A stretch of DNA of 36,632 bases, taken from positions 1 to 36,632 of the forward strand of contig NZ_CAJYOJ010000057.1 in NCBI RefSeq assembly GCF_913776295.1. Direction: 5' to 3'. Under the pieces are notes generated by a model. It was not told where the DNA came from, did no database searches, and saw only the letters and a program-made list of their open reading frames with translations. Positions 7,314 to 14,221 of this stretch are shown here, in pieces (position 1 is the first letter of the stretch; each line of letters opens with the position of its first letter). The translations under genes were made by a program, and so were the position numbers. The stretch comes from an uncultured Pedobacter sp. GTDB lineage: Bacteria > Bacteroidota > Bacteroidia > Sphingobacteriales > Sphingobacteriaceae.

Positions 7314-10091
7314 TTAGAAAGCTGCTCTGATGGAGAAGGTTAAACTCCTGGTAAATGGATAATTAATACCCCTTTCTTCTTTTACCGACGACCAACGCAG
7401 CACATCATTTGCCGTTATCTGGAACATCAGGCTCGACATCGACAATCTGGATGCGATTTTTTTGTCCATATCATAAGAAAGGTTAACCGACTGCAGGTTG
7501 ATCAGGTTATCAGGTTGTATGAATCTTGAGCTAACATCCGTTTCGCCGTTATCAGCTATATTTTTATAAAAAGACAGGTCGCCGGGCTGCTTCCATTTTT
7601 CTTCAAATACCCTTTTATCTACATTATATCTTGGATCGGCATTTTCAACACGTTCTACCAGGGTAAGGTTGTATTTATCCCCTCCGAAAAACGTTTGGAA
7701 CTGTACATAGAGGCTAAACCTCCTGTAGTTCACGGTTCCGCCAAAGTAGCCGCTTACTTTCGGGTTAGGATCGCCAATTACCACATAATCTCTTTTATCA
7801 TAATCGTACGTCAGCGTGCCATCTTTTTTAATGTATAATTCCCGTCCATTTTCCGGATCGATGCCTAATGAGCGTACCCCATAAATGGCGTTAAATGGCT
7901 GCCCTTCACTAAACCTAAGCAACGGAATACCCCGGTAACCGCCGTCGCCCGGCTTTAAAGATTGTAATTCATCTGCCCTGTCGTTGTATTTCTTTAAAGC
8001 ATTTGAGATTCTTACCACCTTATTCTTATTGGTAACCATATTGGCGTTCAGGTTTACCGACCACTCTTTGCTTCTTACCGCCTCAACATTTATACCCAGC
8101 TCAGCGCCTTTGTTCTCCATATCGCCCAGGTTTTCTTTATAAGACAAAAACCCTGTTGAAGGTGGCAGTGTGATGTCGGCCAGAATATCTTTGGTAAACT
8201 TTTTATAGATCCTCGGTAAAATCATTACGCGGTCTTTAAATAGCCCAATGTCTATACCGATGTCTGTCATTCTGGTTTTTTGCCAGCCCAGGTTTTCATT
8301 TCCATAACTGTTTACATTGGCACCAATGCCAGATGAGTACCAGTTTCCGGTATTGTACTTGTAGATAGTTTTTGATAAATAAGGGTCAAACTCCACCGAG
8401 CCCGTTAAGCCTGTAGATGCTTTAATCCTTAATTGGCTAATTACCGGGTTATCCTTTAAAAATTCTTCCTGATGCACGTTCCACCCTAATCCGAACGACC
8501 AAAACGGAGCGAGTTTATTGTTTACGCCAAATTTTGATGAACCATCAATACGAACGGTGCCATCCATCAGATAACGATTTTTATAAGAGTAGTTTACGGT
8601 AAAAAACGAACCAAATAAACGTGCTTTTTCAAGCCTGCTTTGTGGTTTTCCATCTTCTGCATAACCTTTGGCAAAACCAATACTGGTAAAACGATCGTTA
8701 GCAAAGCCAATCGCTGTAAATTCTTTTTGGTCGCGCAGTTCTGTACGGGCATTTACCCCTACCAAAGCATTAAAATAATTTCCGCCGAGCTGTTTTAACC
8801 AGGTTAACCTGATGTTACTATCCCAGTAAGTTTCTTTCATTTCCCGGTTAGTGTATTCCCCTTTTTCGTCAATTTTATCGGTGGTATACAGGTAATATTT
8901 ATTGGCCTGTGGCGAGGTGAAGATATCATCTGAGTTAGCCCGTGTGGTTAAACTCATCTGCGCCCTTAACCTCAGGTCTTTTGCTACTTCCAGATCGGCA
9001 GAAAGGTTATCGATAATTTCGGTGTATTTAGATTTATTGAAACTGCTTAAATTGGCATCGAACAATGGGTTAAATACATATTCTTTTGACCGGTCTTGTT
9101 TTTCGTATACGTCCGAAATCCTCATGGCCATACCATTGGCATCTTTTAAGGGATAATAGGGATTCATCCTTACATAATTTGAAAAATCGCCGTACGGAGA
9201 TTCTGTAGCACCCACCTGTGTTACCGATAATTCATTTCTGAACTGAAGCTTTTTCACATTGTATTGAAAACTCATCCCACCAGAATATTGATCTCTTTCA
9301 GAGCCTTTCATCGCCCCTGGCCTGTTTTGATAGCGAAGGTTTACATTGTAGCGAAATGCCTGGGAGCCACCATCCAGGTTTAGTGCATGTTTGTGGCCTA
9401 CGGTATTACGAAGTGGTTGTGACAACCAGTAACTATTTACCCCACCCACAACATTGGCTTTCTTATGGTAATAAATCTCGTCAAGCTGATCTTGTGGTAC
9501 CTGTTGTTTTGAAGAATTATATATCCCTGCCAAAACTTCGTAATCCAGTTTTTCAGCGGCGTCCAAAACCTGGTAATCACTCAAATCAGCAGCGGTCAGA
9601 TTCAGTTCATAATTGTACTCTACCCGAAGTTTTCCTTCTAACGGCGTTTTAGTAGTAATTACAATTACGCCATTGGCTGCACGCGAACCATAGATCGCCG
9701 TTGCAGCTGCATCTTTTAATGAGGTGACCGATGCAATCCGGTTCACATCAAGGTCAAATACTTTCTGCACGCTCACTTCATAGCCATCCAGCATAAAAAC
9801 CGGCATATTCGCCGTTCCCAGAATATCATCTCTTCTCAGCACCTGTCCATCACCGCTTGGCAGCGCAGAAGCTCCCCTTACATTGATGGAGGGAATGCGG
9901 TTTGGGTTTGAACCTGCAAGGTTATTATCAATCAGTTTAAAAGACGGGTCGAAGGTACCGATACTTTGCAGCAGATTTTGGGGGTTTACCCTCCTCAGCT
10001 GTTCTCCGGATATGGTTACTGCATTACCTGTATAATTGTCTTTTTTGATGGTTTGATAACCGGTAACCACTACGTCATTCATCTGGGTCAT
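7314..10091 (-). CDS. SusC/RagA-type TonB-dependent transporter, plug and barrel fragment (frameshifted gene)
   Basis: 925 residues covering the TonB-box-like segment (MNDVVVTGYQ), the plug domain (INVRGASALP, LKDAAATAIYGSRAANGVIVITTK) and the whole 22-strand barrel, ending in the terminal Phe RAAF. On its own it lacks a signal peptide. Its ATG overlaps the stop of the upstream fragment (ATGA, 10088-10091). Adding one base near 10102-10106 would join both fragments into a typical SusC of about 1,130 residues. In SusC proteins the carboxypeptidase-like domain runs straight into this TonB-box segment, so this is one gene with a frameshift or sequence error. If the frameshift is real the transporter would not reach the outer membrane. 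Confidence 0.88.
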   Translation of the reverse strand: MTQMNDVVVTGYQTIKKDNYTGNAVTISGEQLRRVNPQNLLQSIGTFDPSFKLIDNNLAGSNPNRIPSINVRGASALPSGDGQVLRRDDILGTANMPVFMLDGYEVSVQKVFDLDVNRIASVTSLKDAAATAIYGSRAANGVIVITTKTPLEGKLRVEYNYELNLTAADLSDYQVLDAAEKLDYEVLAGIYNSSKQQVPQDQLDEIYYHKKANVVGGVNSYWLSQPLRNTVGHKHALNLDGGSQAFRYNVNLRYQNRPGAMKGSERDQYSGGMSFQYNVKKLQFRNELSVTQVGATESPYGDFSNYVRMNPYYPLKDANGMAMRISDVYEKQDRSKEYVFNPLFDANLSSFNKSKYTEIIDNLSADLEVAKDLRLRAQMSLTTRANSDDIFTSPQANKYYLYTTDKIDEKGEYTNREMKETYWDSNIRLTWLKQLGGNYFNALVGVNARTELRDQKEFTAIGFANDRFTSIGFAKGYAEDGKPQSRLEKARLFGSFFTVNYSYKNRYLMDGTVRIDGSSKFGVNNKLAPFWSFGLGWNVHQEEFLKDNPVISQLRIKASTGLTGSVEFDPYLSKTIYKYNTGNWYSSGIGANVNSYGNENLGWQKTRMTDIGIDIGLFKDRVMILPRIYKKFTKDILADITLPPSTGFLSYKENLGDMENKGAELGINVEAVRSKEWSVNLNANMVTNKNKVVRISNALKKYNDRADELQSLKPGDGGYRGIPLLRFSEGQPFNAIYGVRSLGIDPENGRELYIKKDGTLTYDYDKRDYVVIGDPNPKVSGYFGGTVNYRRFSLYVQFQTFFGGDKYNLTLVERVENADPRYNVDKRVFEEKWKQPGDLSFYKNIADNGETDVSSRFIQPDNLINLQSVNLSYDMDKKIASRLSMSSLMFQITANDVLRWSSVKEERGINYPFTRSLTFSIRAAF

Positions 10092-10708
10092 CTTGGCGGT
10101 AAGTTTAACGTTTTAGTACCTGAAACCCTGGTTTCAAATAACTCATAACCGACATAACTAAAAACCAAAATGCTTCCATCATCGACATTGACCCTGAATT
10201 CACCTTTTTCGTTGGTGATGCCTACACTGGATCCGTTTTTAATCGATACATTAACGCCTGGAAGGGTTTCTCCCGTAGTTTGATCTGAAACCACACCCCT
10301 TACCTCGATTTTTACCGCTCCATGCGTGGCAACAACCGGTAAATTCTCTTTCGGGCTGATTACGATGGTTTTGTTAACAATGTTATAACTCAGATTTTGA
10401 TCTTTTAAAGAAACATTCAGCGCATCGGCTAGCGATGTGTTATTAAACTCTACCGTAACCTCAGGTTTATCCTGTAGCAACTGCCCTTTATAAAAGAAAA
10501 AATAGCCTGTTTGCTTTTTAATCTCTTTGAAAACCTGTTTAAGGGAGGTTTTTCTTCGAGAAAGCGTTACTGTTTGTGAGTAGGTGGCTGCCGACAAATG
10601 TAAAGCACCGACCAATAGTAAGATTGCAGTCAATTTCATGACCAATAAAATTTTAGTCTTTACCCTCCGCATGTCGCACACGGGGTTGTAAAGGGTAGTT
10701 AATTTCAT
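10088..10708 (-). CDS. SusC N-terminal fragment: signal peptide, STN and carboxypeptidase-like domains
   Basis: 206 residues. The signal peptide follows the second or third Met (LLLVGALHLSAATYSQ). An STN signalling domain spans about residues 47-120 (KQVFKEIKKQTGYFFFY to IVNKTIVISPK). Next comes a carboxypeptidase-regulatory-like domain (EVRGVVSDQTTGETLPGVNV to VFSYVGYE). It stops at a TGA right after TLNLPPR, where SusC proteins continue with the TonB box. Reading TTA-ACC-GCC-AAG instead of TTA-CCG-CCA-AGA would give TLNLTAKMTQMNDVVVTG, a normal SusC junction. The STN domain shows that this transporter is meant to signal through the FecR/FecI pair encoded upstream. Confidence 0.87.
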   Translation of the reverse strand: MKLTTLYNPVCDMRRVKTKILLVMKLTAILLLVGALHLSAATYSQTVTLSRRKTSLKQVFKEIKKQTGYFFFYKGQLLQDKPEVTVEFNNTSLADALNVSLKDQNLSYNIVNKTIVISPKENLPVVATHGAVKIEVRGVVSDQTTGETLPGVNVSIKNGSSVGITNEKGEFRVNVDDGSILVFSYVGYELFETRVSGTKTLNLPPR

Positions 10709-10715
10709 ACCTTTG
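10686..10715 (+). promoter_or_regulatory. Consensus Bacteroidota promoter for antisense RNA
   Basis: TTG (10686-10688), then 19 bases, then TACCTTTG (10708-10715). This matches the Bacteroidota housekeeping promoter TTTG/TTG-N19-TAnnTTTG. It points along the plus strand although every gene here is on the minus strand, and it overlaps the susC start codon (10706-10708). The expected transcript start is near 10720. Confidence 0.7.
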
Positions 10716-10729
10716 TTATGAATGAGGTT

Positions 10730-10763
10730 AAAAAATAGCAGCTGGGTTTCGAAGCAAGCTGCT
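10730..10763 (-). terminator. Terminator-like hairpin in susC leader (possible attenuator)
   Basis: On the minus strand AGCAGCT and AGCTGCT form a 7-bp stem followed by A and six T. It lies only about 22 bases before the susC ATG. It could end the fecIR transcript or act as an attenuator for susC, and it is also complementary to the candidate antisense RNA. Confidence 0.5.
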
Positions 10764-10777
10764 TGTCCAAATTTCTA

Positions 10778-10809
10778 CCGGAAGCGTTGCCGCGCTTTCG
10801 GTTTTTTTT
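10778..10809 (+). terminator. Rho-independent terminator on plus strand, no plus-strand gene upstream
   Basis: Stem CCGGAAGCG (10778-10786) pairs with CGCTTTCGG (10793-10801) with a single G-T wobble and a 6-base loop, followed by eight T (10802-10809). Its orientation only makes sense for a plus-strand transcript, which supports the antisense RNA. Confidence 0.7.
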
Positions 10810-10915
10810 AAAAGGTATTCCGTTTAAATTTCTGGTAGTTTTTTCATCATAAAGTTTAGTTAGTTTGTAAATTGGTGGTTGATTTTTGTGGCTGTGTTAA
10901 GAAAGCCATTCTTAT

Positions 10916-12034
10916 TTAATTTCCTGTTACCGTGAGCACCTTGCCTTTAGCATCGATATGGACGTGGTTAAGTTCTAATATCTTAAAAACCTCAGCCAGG
11001 TTGCTGTTTCTTGGTATTTCTCCTACATATTTTTCGGATGTAATTTTGCCCTCATAAACTACATCTACATCATACCAACGCGAAATCTGGCGCATAATGC
11101 TCCGCAGATCGTCGTTATCAAAGGCAAAAACATTATTTTTCCAGGCCATTTCTTTGTCTATATCTGCCTGCTCATTGAGCGACAGCCTTTCGTTGGTTGC
11201 ATTTAACAGGGATTGCTCGCCCGGATGGAGATTCACAGAACCCGACGGTGTACTTACTTTTACGGCGCCTTCTAGTAGCGTAGTTTTAAAAACAGCTTCA
11301 TCCCGATAAGCATTGATATTGAAATGTGTTCCCAAAACCTCTACTGTTTGTGACGCCGTTTTCACCCTAAAAGGACGAATGCGATCTTTCGAAACTTCAA
11401 AATAAGCTTCGCCATTCAGCTCCACCAGTCTTTCATTTTTTGCAAAGGCATAAGGATATTTCAAGGTTGTGGCTGCATTCAACCAAACTTTTGTTCCGTC
11501 AGGAAGCGTTACCTGGTACTGACCGCCTCGTGGTGTAGCAATGGTGTTTGATCCGGTTACAGTTGTATTGGGAATTTCTTTAATGATGTATTCAAGCTGA
11601 CCGTTTTTTGCTTTCCTGATCACAATGCCACTCTGACTCGCAATCTGACCGTTTTTCGCATCATCCAGGTTAATAACAGTTCCATCTGCCAGCGTAAGCA
11701 CCGCTTTGTTTCCACCGGGAAGTATATTTTTCAATTCGGTTTTTGCCGTTAAGGGTGCAGCATCATGTTGCATAACAAGATATAACCCAATGCTAAAGCA
11801 TAAAATGATGCTTGCCGCGATCGAAATCCATTTAACGGCAGCTAATTTTAACGACTTACTGCCCAAACTTAACTGATTCCAAACTTCTTGCTTGCTAGAT
11901 TCGATAGCAGAATGACGGGGCGCTTCTTTTTCAAGAGGCAATTGAAGGTACCAATCTTCCACAACAGCCATTTCCTCTGGCGTACAATTACCTGAAATGT
12001 ACTTATCTAAAAGCTTTCTAGCATTTTTTTCCAT
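10916..12034 (-). CDS. FecR-family anti-sigma factor
   Basis: 372 residues. The cytoplasmic N-terminus (about residues 1-66, with NCTPEEMAVVEDWY) binds the sigma factor. One membrane helix follows at about 67-90 (VKWISIAASIILCFSIGLYL). Then comes the periplasmic FecR domain with the conserved GGQYQVTLPDGTKVWLN and LNGEAYFEV, and a C-terminal DUF4974/STN-like domain (FDNDDLRSIMRQISRWYDV). It receives the signal from the STN domain of the SusC encoded downstream and releases the ECF sigma factor. It lies 144 bp after the sigma gene on the same strand. Confidence 0.93.
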   Translation of the reverse strand: MEKNARKLLDKYISGNCTPEEMAVVEDWYLQLPLEKEAPRHSAIESSKQEVWNQLSLGSKSLKLAAVKWISIAASIILCFSIGLYLVMQHDAAPLTAKTELKNILPGGNKAVLTLADGTVINLDDAKNGQIASQSGIVIRKAKNGQLEYIIKEIPNTTVTGSNTIATPRGGQYQVTLPDGTKVWLNAATTLKYPYAFAKNERLVELNGEAYFEVSKDRIRPFRVKTASQTVEVLGTHFNINAYRDEAVFKTTLLEGAVKVSTPSGSVNLHPGEQSLLNATNERLSLNEQADIDKEMAWKNNVFAFDNDDLRSIMRQISRWYDVDVVYEGKITSEKYVGEIPRNSNLAEVFKILELNHVHIDAKGKVLTVTGN

Positions 12035-12097
12035 TGAAAAAGATTTGTTTGGTCTGATTAATGTATATACGGCGAAGGTATAGGCCTGGGGGTATCA

Positions 12098-12125
12098 GCA
12101 AATTATTTTTTTTTAAATAATTTGC
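12098..12125. other. AT-rich perfect hairpin between sigma factor and fecR
   Basis: GCAAATTATTT (12098-12108) and AAATAATTTGC (12115-12125) are perfect inverted 11-mers around a six-T loop. It lies in the 144-bp gap between the sigma factor and anti-sigma genes, so it could tune the relative output of the two genes. No function is shown. Confidence 0.5.
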
Positions 12126-12178
12126 CGGCAGCCTAAATAAAACAAAAAAAGACATGAAGTAATTACACCAAAAGAAGA

Positions 12179-12763
12179 TTAGCGGTAATTTTCAAATAAA
12201 AAAGCCATATAAACAACCAGTCCTAGTCTTGATCTGAGAATTCGAAGTGCTTTTTTAACCTGTGTTTTAACCGTTAGCTCGGAAAGACCTAATTCCAGGG
12301 CAATTTCTTTATGAGATTTGTTTTCTTTACGGCTCAAAATAAAAATTTCGCGCATTTTGGGCGGCAAAGCATCAATTTCCTGTTCTATTAACCTTGCCAT
12401 CTGTTTTTCACGCACCATATAATCAGTCAGTACATGATCCTGGTCAATATAATCCTGCAAAGAAACCACATACTTGTTTTCTACCTGTTGGTGTGCAAAT
12501 ACATCCAGTACACGGTTACGTACCGCAGTATACAGATAGGCTGATAAGTTACCATCAGAAGCTACCCGTTCACGTTTAACCCAAAGCGATTCGAACAACT
12601 GGTGTAATACGTCTTTCGCTTCTTCCTCATCATTCAGACGCTTGCTGGCGTGAATAAAAAGTAGTCCGTAAAAACGGTTGTAAATTTCGGTAAAGGCACG
12701 CTCATCACCCTGAGTTAACAAGTATGCCAATTCGCTATCAGAATATGAACGGTAAACACCCAT
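12179..12763 (-). CDS. ECF RNA polymerase sigma factor, FecI-like
   Basis: About 194 residues from the ATG at 12763 (MGVYRSYSD). An upstream ATG at 12793 lies above the promoter -7 element at 12775-12782, so it cannot belong to that transcript. Region 2 spans about residues 15-85 (RAFTEIYNRFYGLLF, AYLYTAVRNRVLD). Region 4 has the helix-turn-helix KEIALELGLSELTVKTQVKKAL. This is the first gene of the surface-signalling cascade, and it should direct transcription of susC and the genes after it once FecR lets it go. Confidence 0.92.
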   Translation of the reverse strand: MGVYRSYSDSELAYLLTQGDERAFTEIYNRFYGLLFIHASKRLNDEEEAKDVLHQLFESLWVKRERVASDGNLSAYLYTAVRNRVLDVFAHQQVENKYVVSLQDYIDQDHVLTDYMVREKQMARLIEQEIDALPPKMREIFILSRKENKSHKEIALELGLSELTVKTQVKKALRILRSRLGLVVYMAFLFENYR

Positions 12764-12774
12764 AGAGATCAACA

Positions 12775-12808
12775 CAAAGATAGTACAATACAATCGGTTT
12801 CATTGTAT
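12775..12808 (-). promoter_or_regulatory. Sigma-factor gene promoter with 7-7-7 inverted repeat
   Basis: On the minus strand TATCTTTG (12782-12775) fits the TAnnTTTG -7 element and lies 12 bases before the chosen ATG. No TTG sits at the usual distance upstream. Instead that place is filled by the inverted repeat ATACAAT-N7-ATTGTAT (12788-12808), which may be an operator for an activator or repressor. Confidence 0.5.
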
Positions 12809-13637
12809 CACACTGGCTGTTATCTCTTTTGTGGCTTTATGTTTTCATTTTTTTACATTGCATCGCCCTATTTTGGGATAGTTACTAGCCGTTACAGGAA
12901 TAAGTTGTGCCGTAAAGATCAGTATGATTGGCTGATCCTTTTATAAATTATTGTTTATCACAAGGCTTATTGGCATAAAAGATTGCCAGTCTGTTGACAG
13001 CAGGCTTCGTGGCTCTTCTCGCAGTGACGGCTTTTATTAGATAACCCGATCAATGCTGGATTTTGGAATTGCCGAATACAAAGGAGCATTGATGACAGAT
13101 TTACAAGATACGTTTCGACATCAGTGCCTGCCCGTACAGGCAGGGAGAAATCTTTCCACATAGTTCAAAAGATTTCTCCATTTCGCTACGCTTCAATTTA
13201 AAGGACGGCGATGATTTAAATCGATCATTAATAGGAATAATTTATTTAAGACACTTCAGCGACCGCAATAAATGCTGATTTAGAACAAGTGGAATGCGGT
13301 GCCTACCAGTATGCAGTCCTGCATTCGATATGGCTCCGATGAATCTCAACGTCAAACTGTGATACTGCCTTTCAGGTTTCGGAACTAAGTTTTATGAACC
13401 CTGCCACCTTTAATATAAAACGCAGCCGAGGCCACTTAGCCCAAGCTGCTGCATTAGCCTGCAGCAACGAGGTACGAGGCAGCGAAGCGTAAAAGTAAAA
13501 GACCGGAACACACTCCCATATTTAAACGGGCCATGTGCTCCTAATCAAAACGAATCATCAGTGCTTTAAAAAGACTATTGTTCGACTACCTGTCACCGGG
13601 AGAATCAATTTCTTCCGTGCTATCTCGTCACTTTAAA
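12794..13637. repeat. 844-bp intergenic stretch with palindromic repeat copy 2
   Basis: No convincing gene is present. Positions about 13111-13215 are a second copy of the palindromic element at 3281-3420: AGTGCC at 13123, a hairpin at 13125-13142, AGAAATCTTT, AAGATTTCTCC and TTTCGCTACGCTTCAAT. Positions 13003-13029 (CTTCGTGG..CGCAGTGACGG) look like another dispersed repeat. At 13576-13632, TGTCACCGGGAGAA and TCTCGTCAC resemble degenerate arms of a third. The GC-rich 13425-13442 resembles 36-54 but is too short to call. Confidence 0.5.
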
Positions 13638-14204
13638 TTAAACCGTATCCGCCTTTTCTTTCTTAAAGACATGGGCGAAATGTTCAAAGGTTCCATTTGC
13701 TGCCTTAATGGCCTGCTCTTCTTCCTGTTCCGTTTTTGCCTGTTCGTTTAAAACGGTAATAAAGTTGCCCCACATCTTACCAGTGGCTTCGCCATAACCA
13801 GAGAAAAAAGAAACGCCTTTGTTTACGCCAACTTTTTCGAGCATTTTTACAATGATGCTGCCGCCCATAATCGAACCTTCCAATACATATAACGCGCCTA
13901 AGGCCTGCACAGTATTCTCTATTTTTGGCACAGTGGTGTAAGGTATTTCGGAGATATCGCTTCCAAGTTCTAAAATATCAGCTTTGATATAAGCCGAGTT
14001 TCTACGCTGCTCATAATCGGGAAGGACAGATCCAGTAATATATGGCTTGATGGTTTGTTCAATATGGCTGAAATAAGCATAGAAATGTTTCAGCAAATCT
14101 GCGTAATCTGCATGGTTTCTGATTGCTTTTAACTTCAAGACAACCTGTTTTTCCAGGTTCTGGTGTGCAGTTTTTGTAGCCTCTTTAATATTTGTACTTA
14201 ACAT
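13638..14204 (-). CDS. Biliverdin-producing haem oxygenase
   Basis: 188 residues, cytoplasmic, no signal peptide. It cleaves haem to biliverdin, CO and free iron. The proximal haem ligand is His14 in TKTAHQNLE. The distal helix carries the glycine-rich segment LYVLEGSIMGGSII at about residues 106-119, and SGYGEATGKMWGNF follows. The length and motifs fit the short bacterial HmuO/BphO-type enzymes. It is the last gene of the haem operon, 17 bp after the TonB receptor, so its job is to release iron from imported haem. Confidence 0.92.
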   Translation of the reverse strand: MLSTNIKEATKTAHQNLEKQVVLKLKAIRNHADYADLLKHFYAYFSHIEQTIKPYITGSVLPDYEQRRNSAYIKADILELGSDISEIPYTTVPKIENTVQALGALYVLEGSIMGGSIIVKMLEKVGVNKGVSFFSGYGEATGKMWGNFITVLNEQAKTEQEEEQAIKAANGTFEHFAHVFKKEKADTV

Positions 14205-14221
14205 ATTCTGTAATTTAATAA

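Larger units (their letters stand above)
10720..10809 (+). ncRNA. Candidate cis-antisense small RNA opposite the susC leader
   Basis: A consensus promoter at 10686-10715 and a strong plus-strand terminator at 10778-10809 bracket about 90 nt with no reading frame. A first hairpin is AGCAGCT/AGCTGCT (10737-10743 with 10757-10763), and the second is the terminator. The RNA would be fully complementary to the susC 5' leader. In Bacteroides, antisense RNAs such as DonS lie in exactly this place between anti-sigma and susC genes and repress the locus. The start point and existence are predicted, not shown. Confidence 0.6.

Noticed and set aside
12967..13161. 64-codon minus-strand open frame
   Set aside because: It runs through the palindromic repeat element and has no homology that I can recognise; the frame is produced by repeat sequence.
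36..13442. GC-rich similarity between 36-54 and 13425-13442
   Set aside because: Only about 18 bases with a 2-base gap; could be chance in GC-rich spots, so it is not called as a repeat family.
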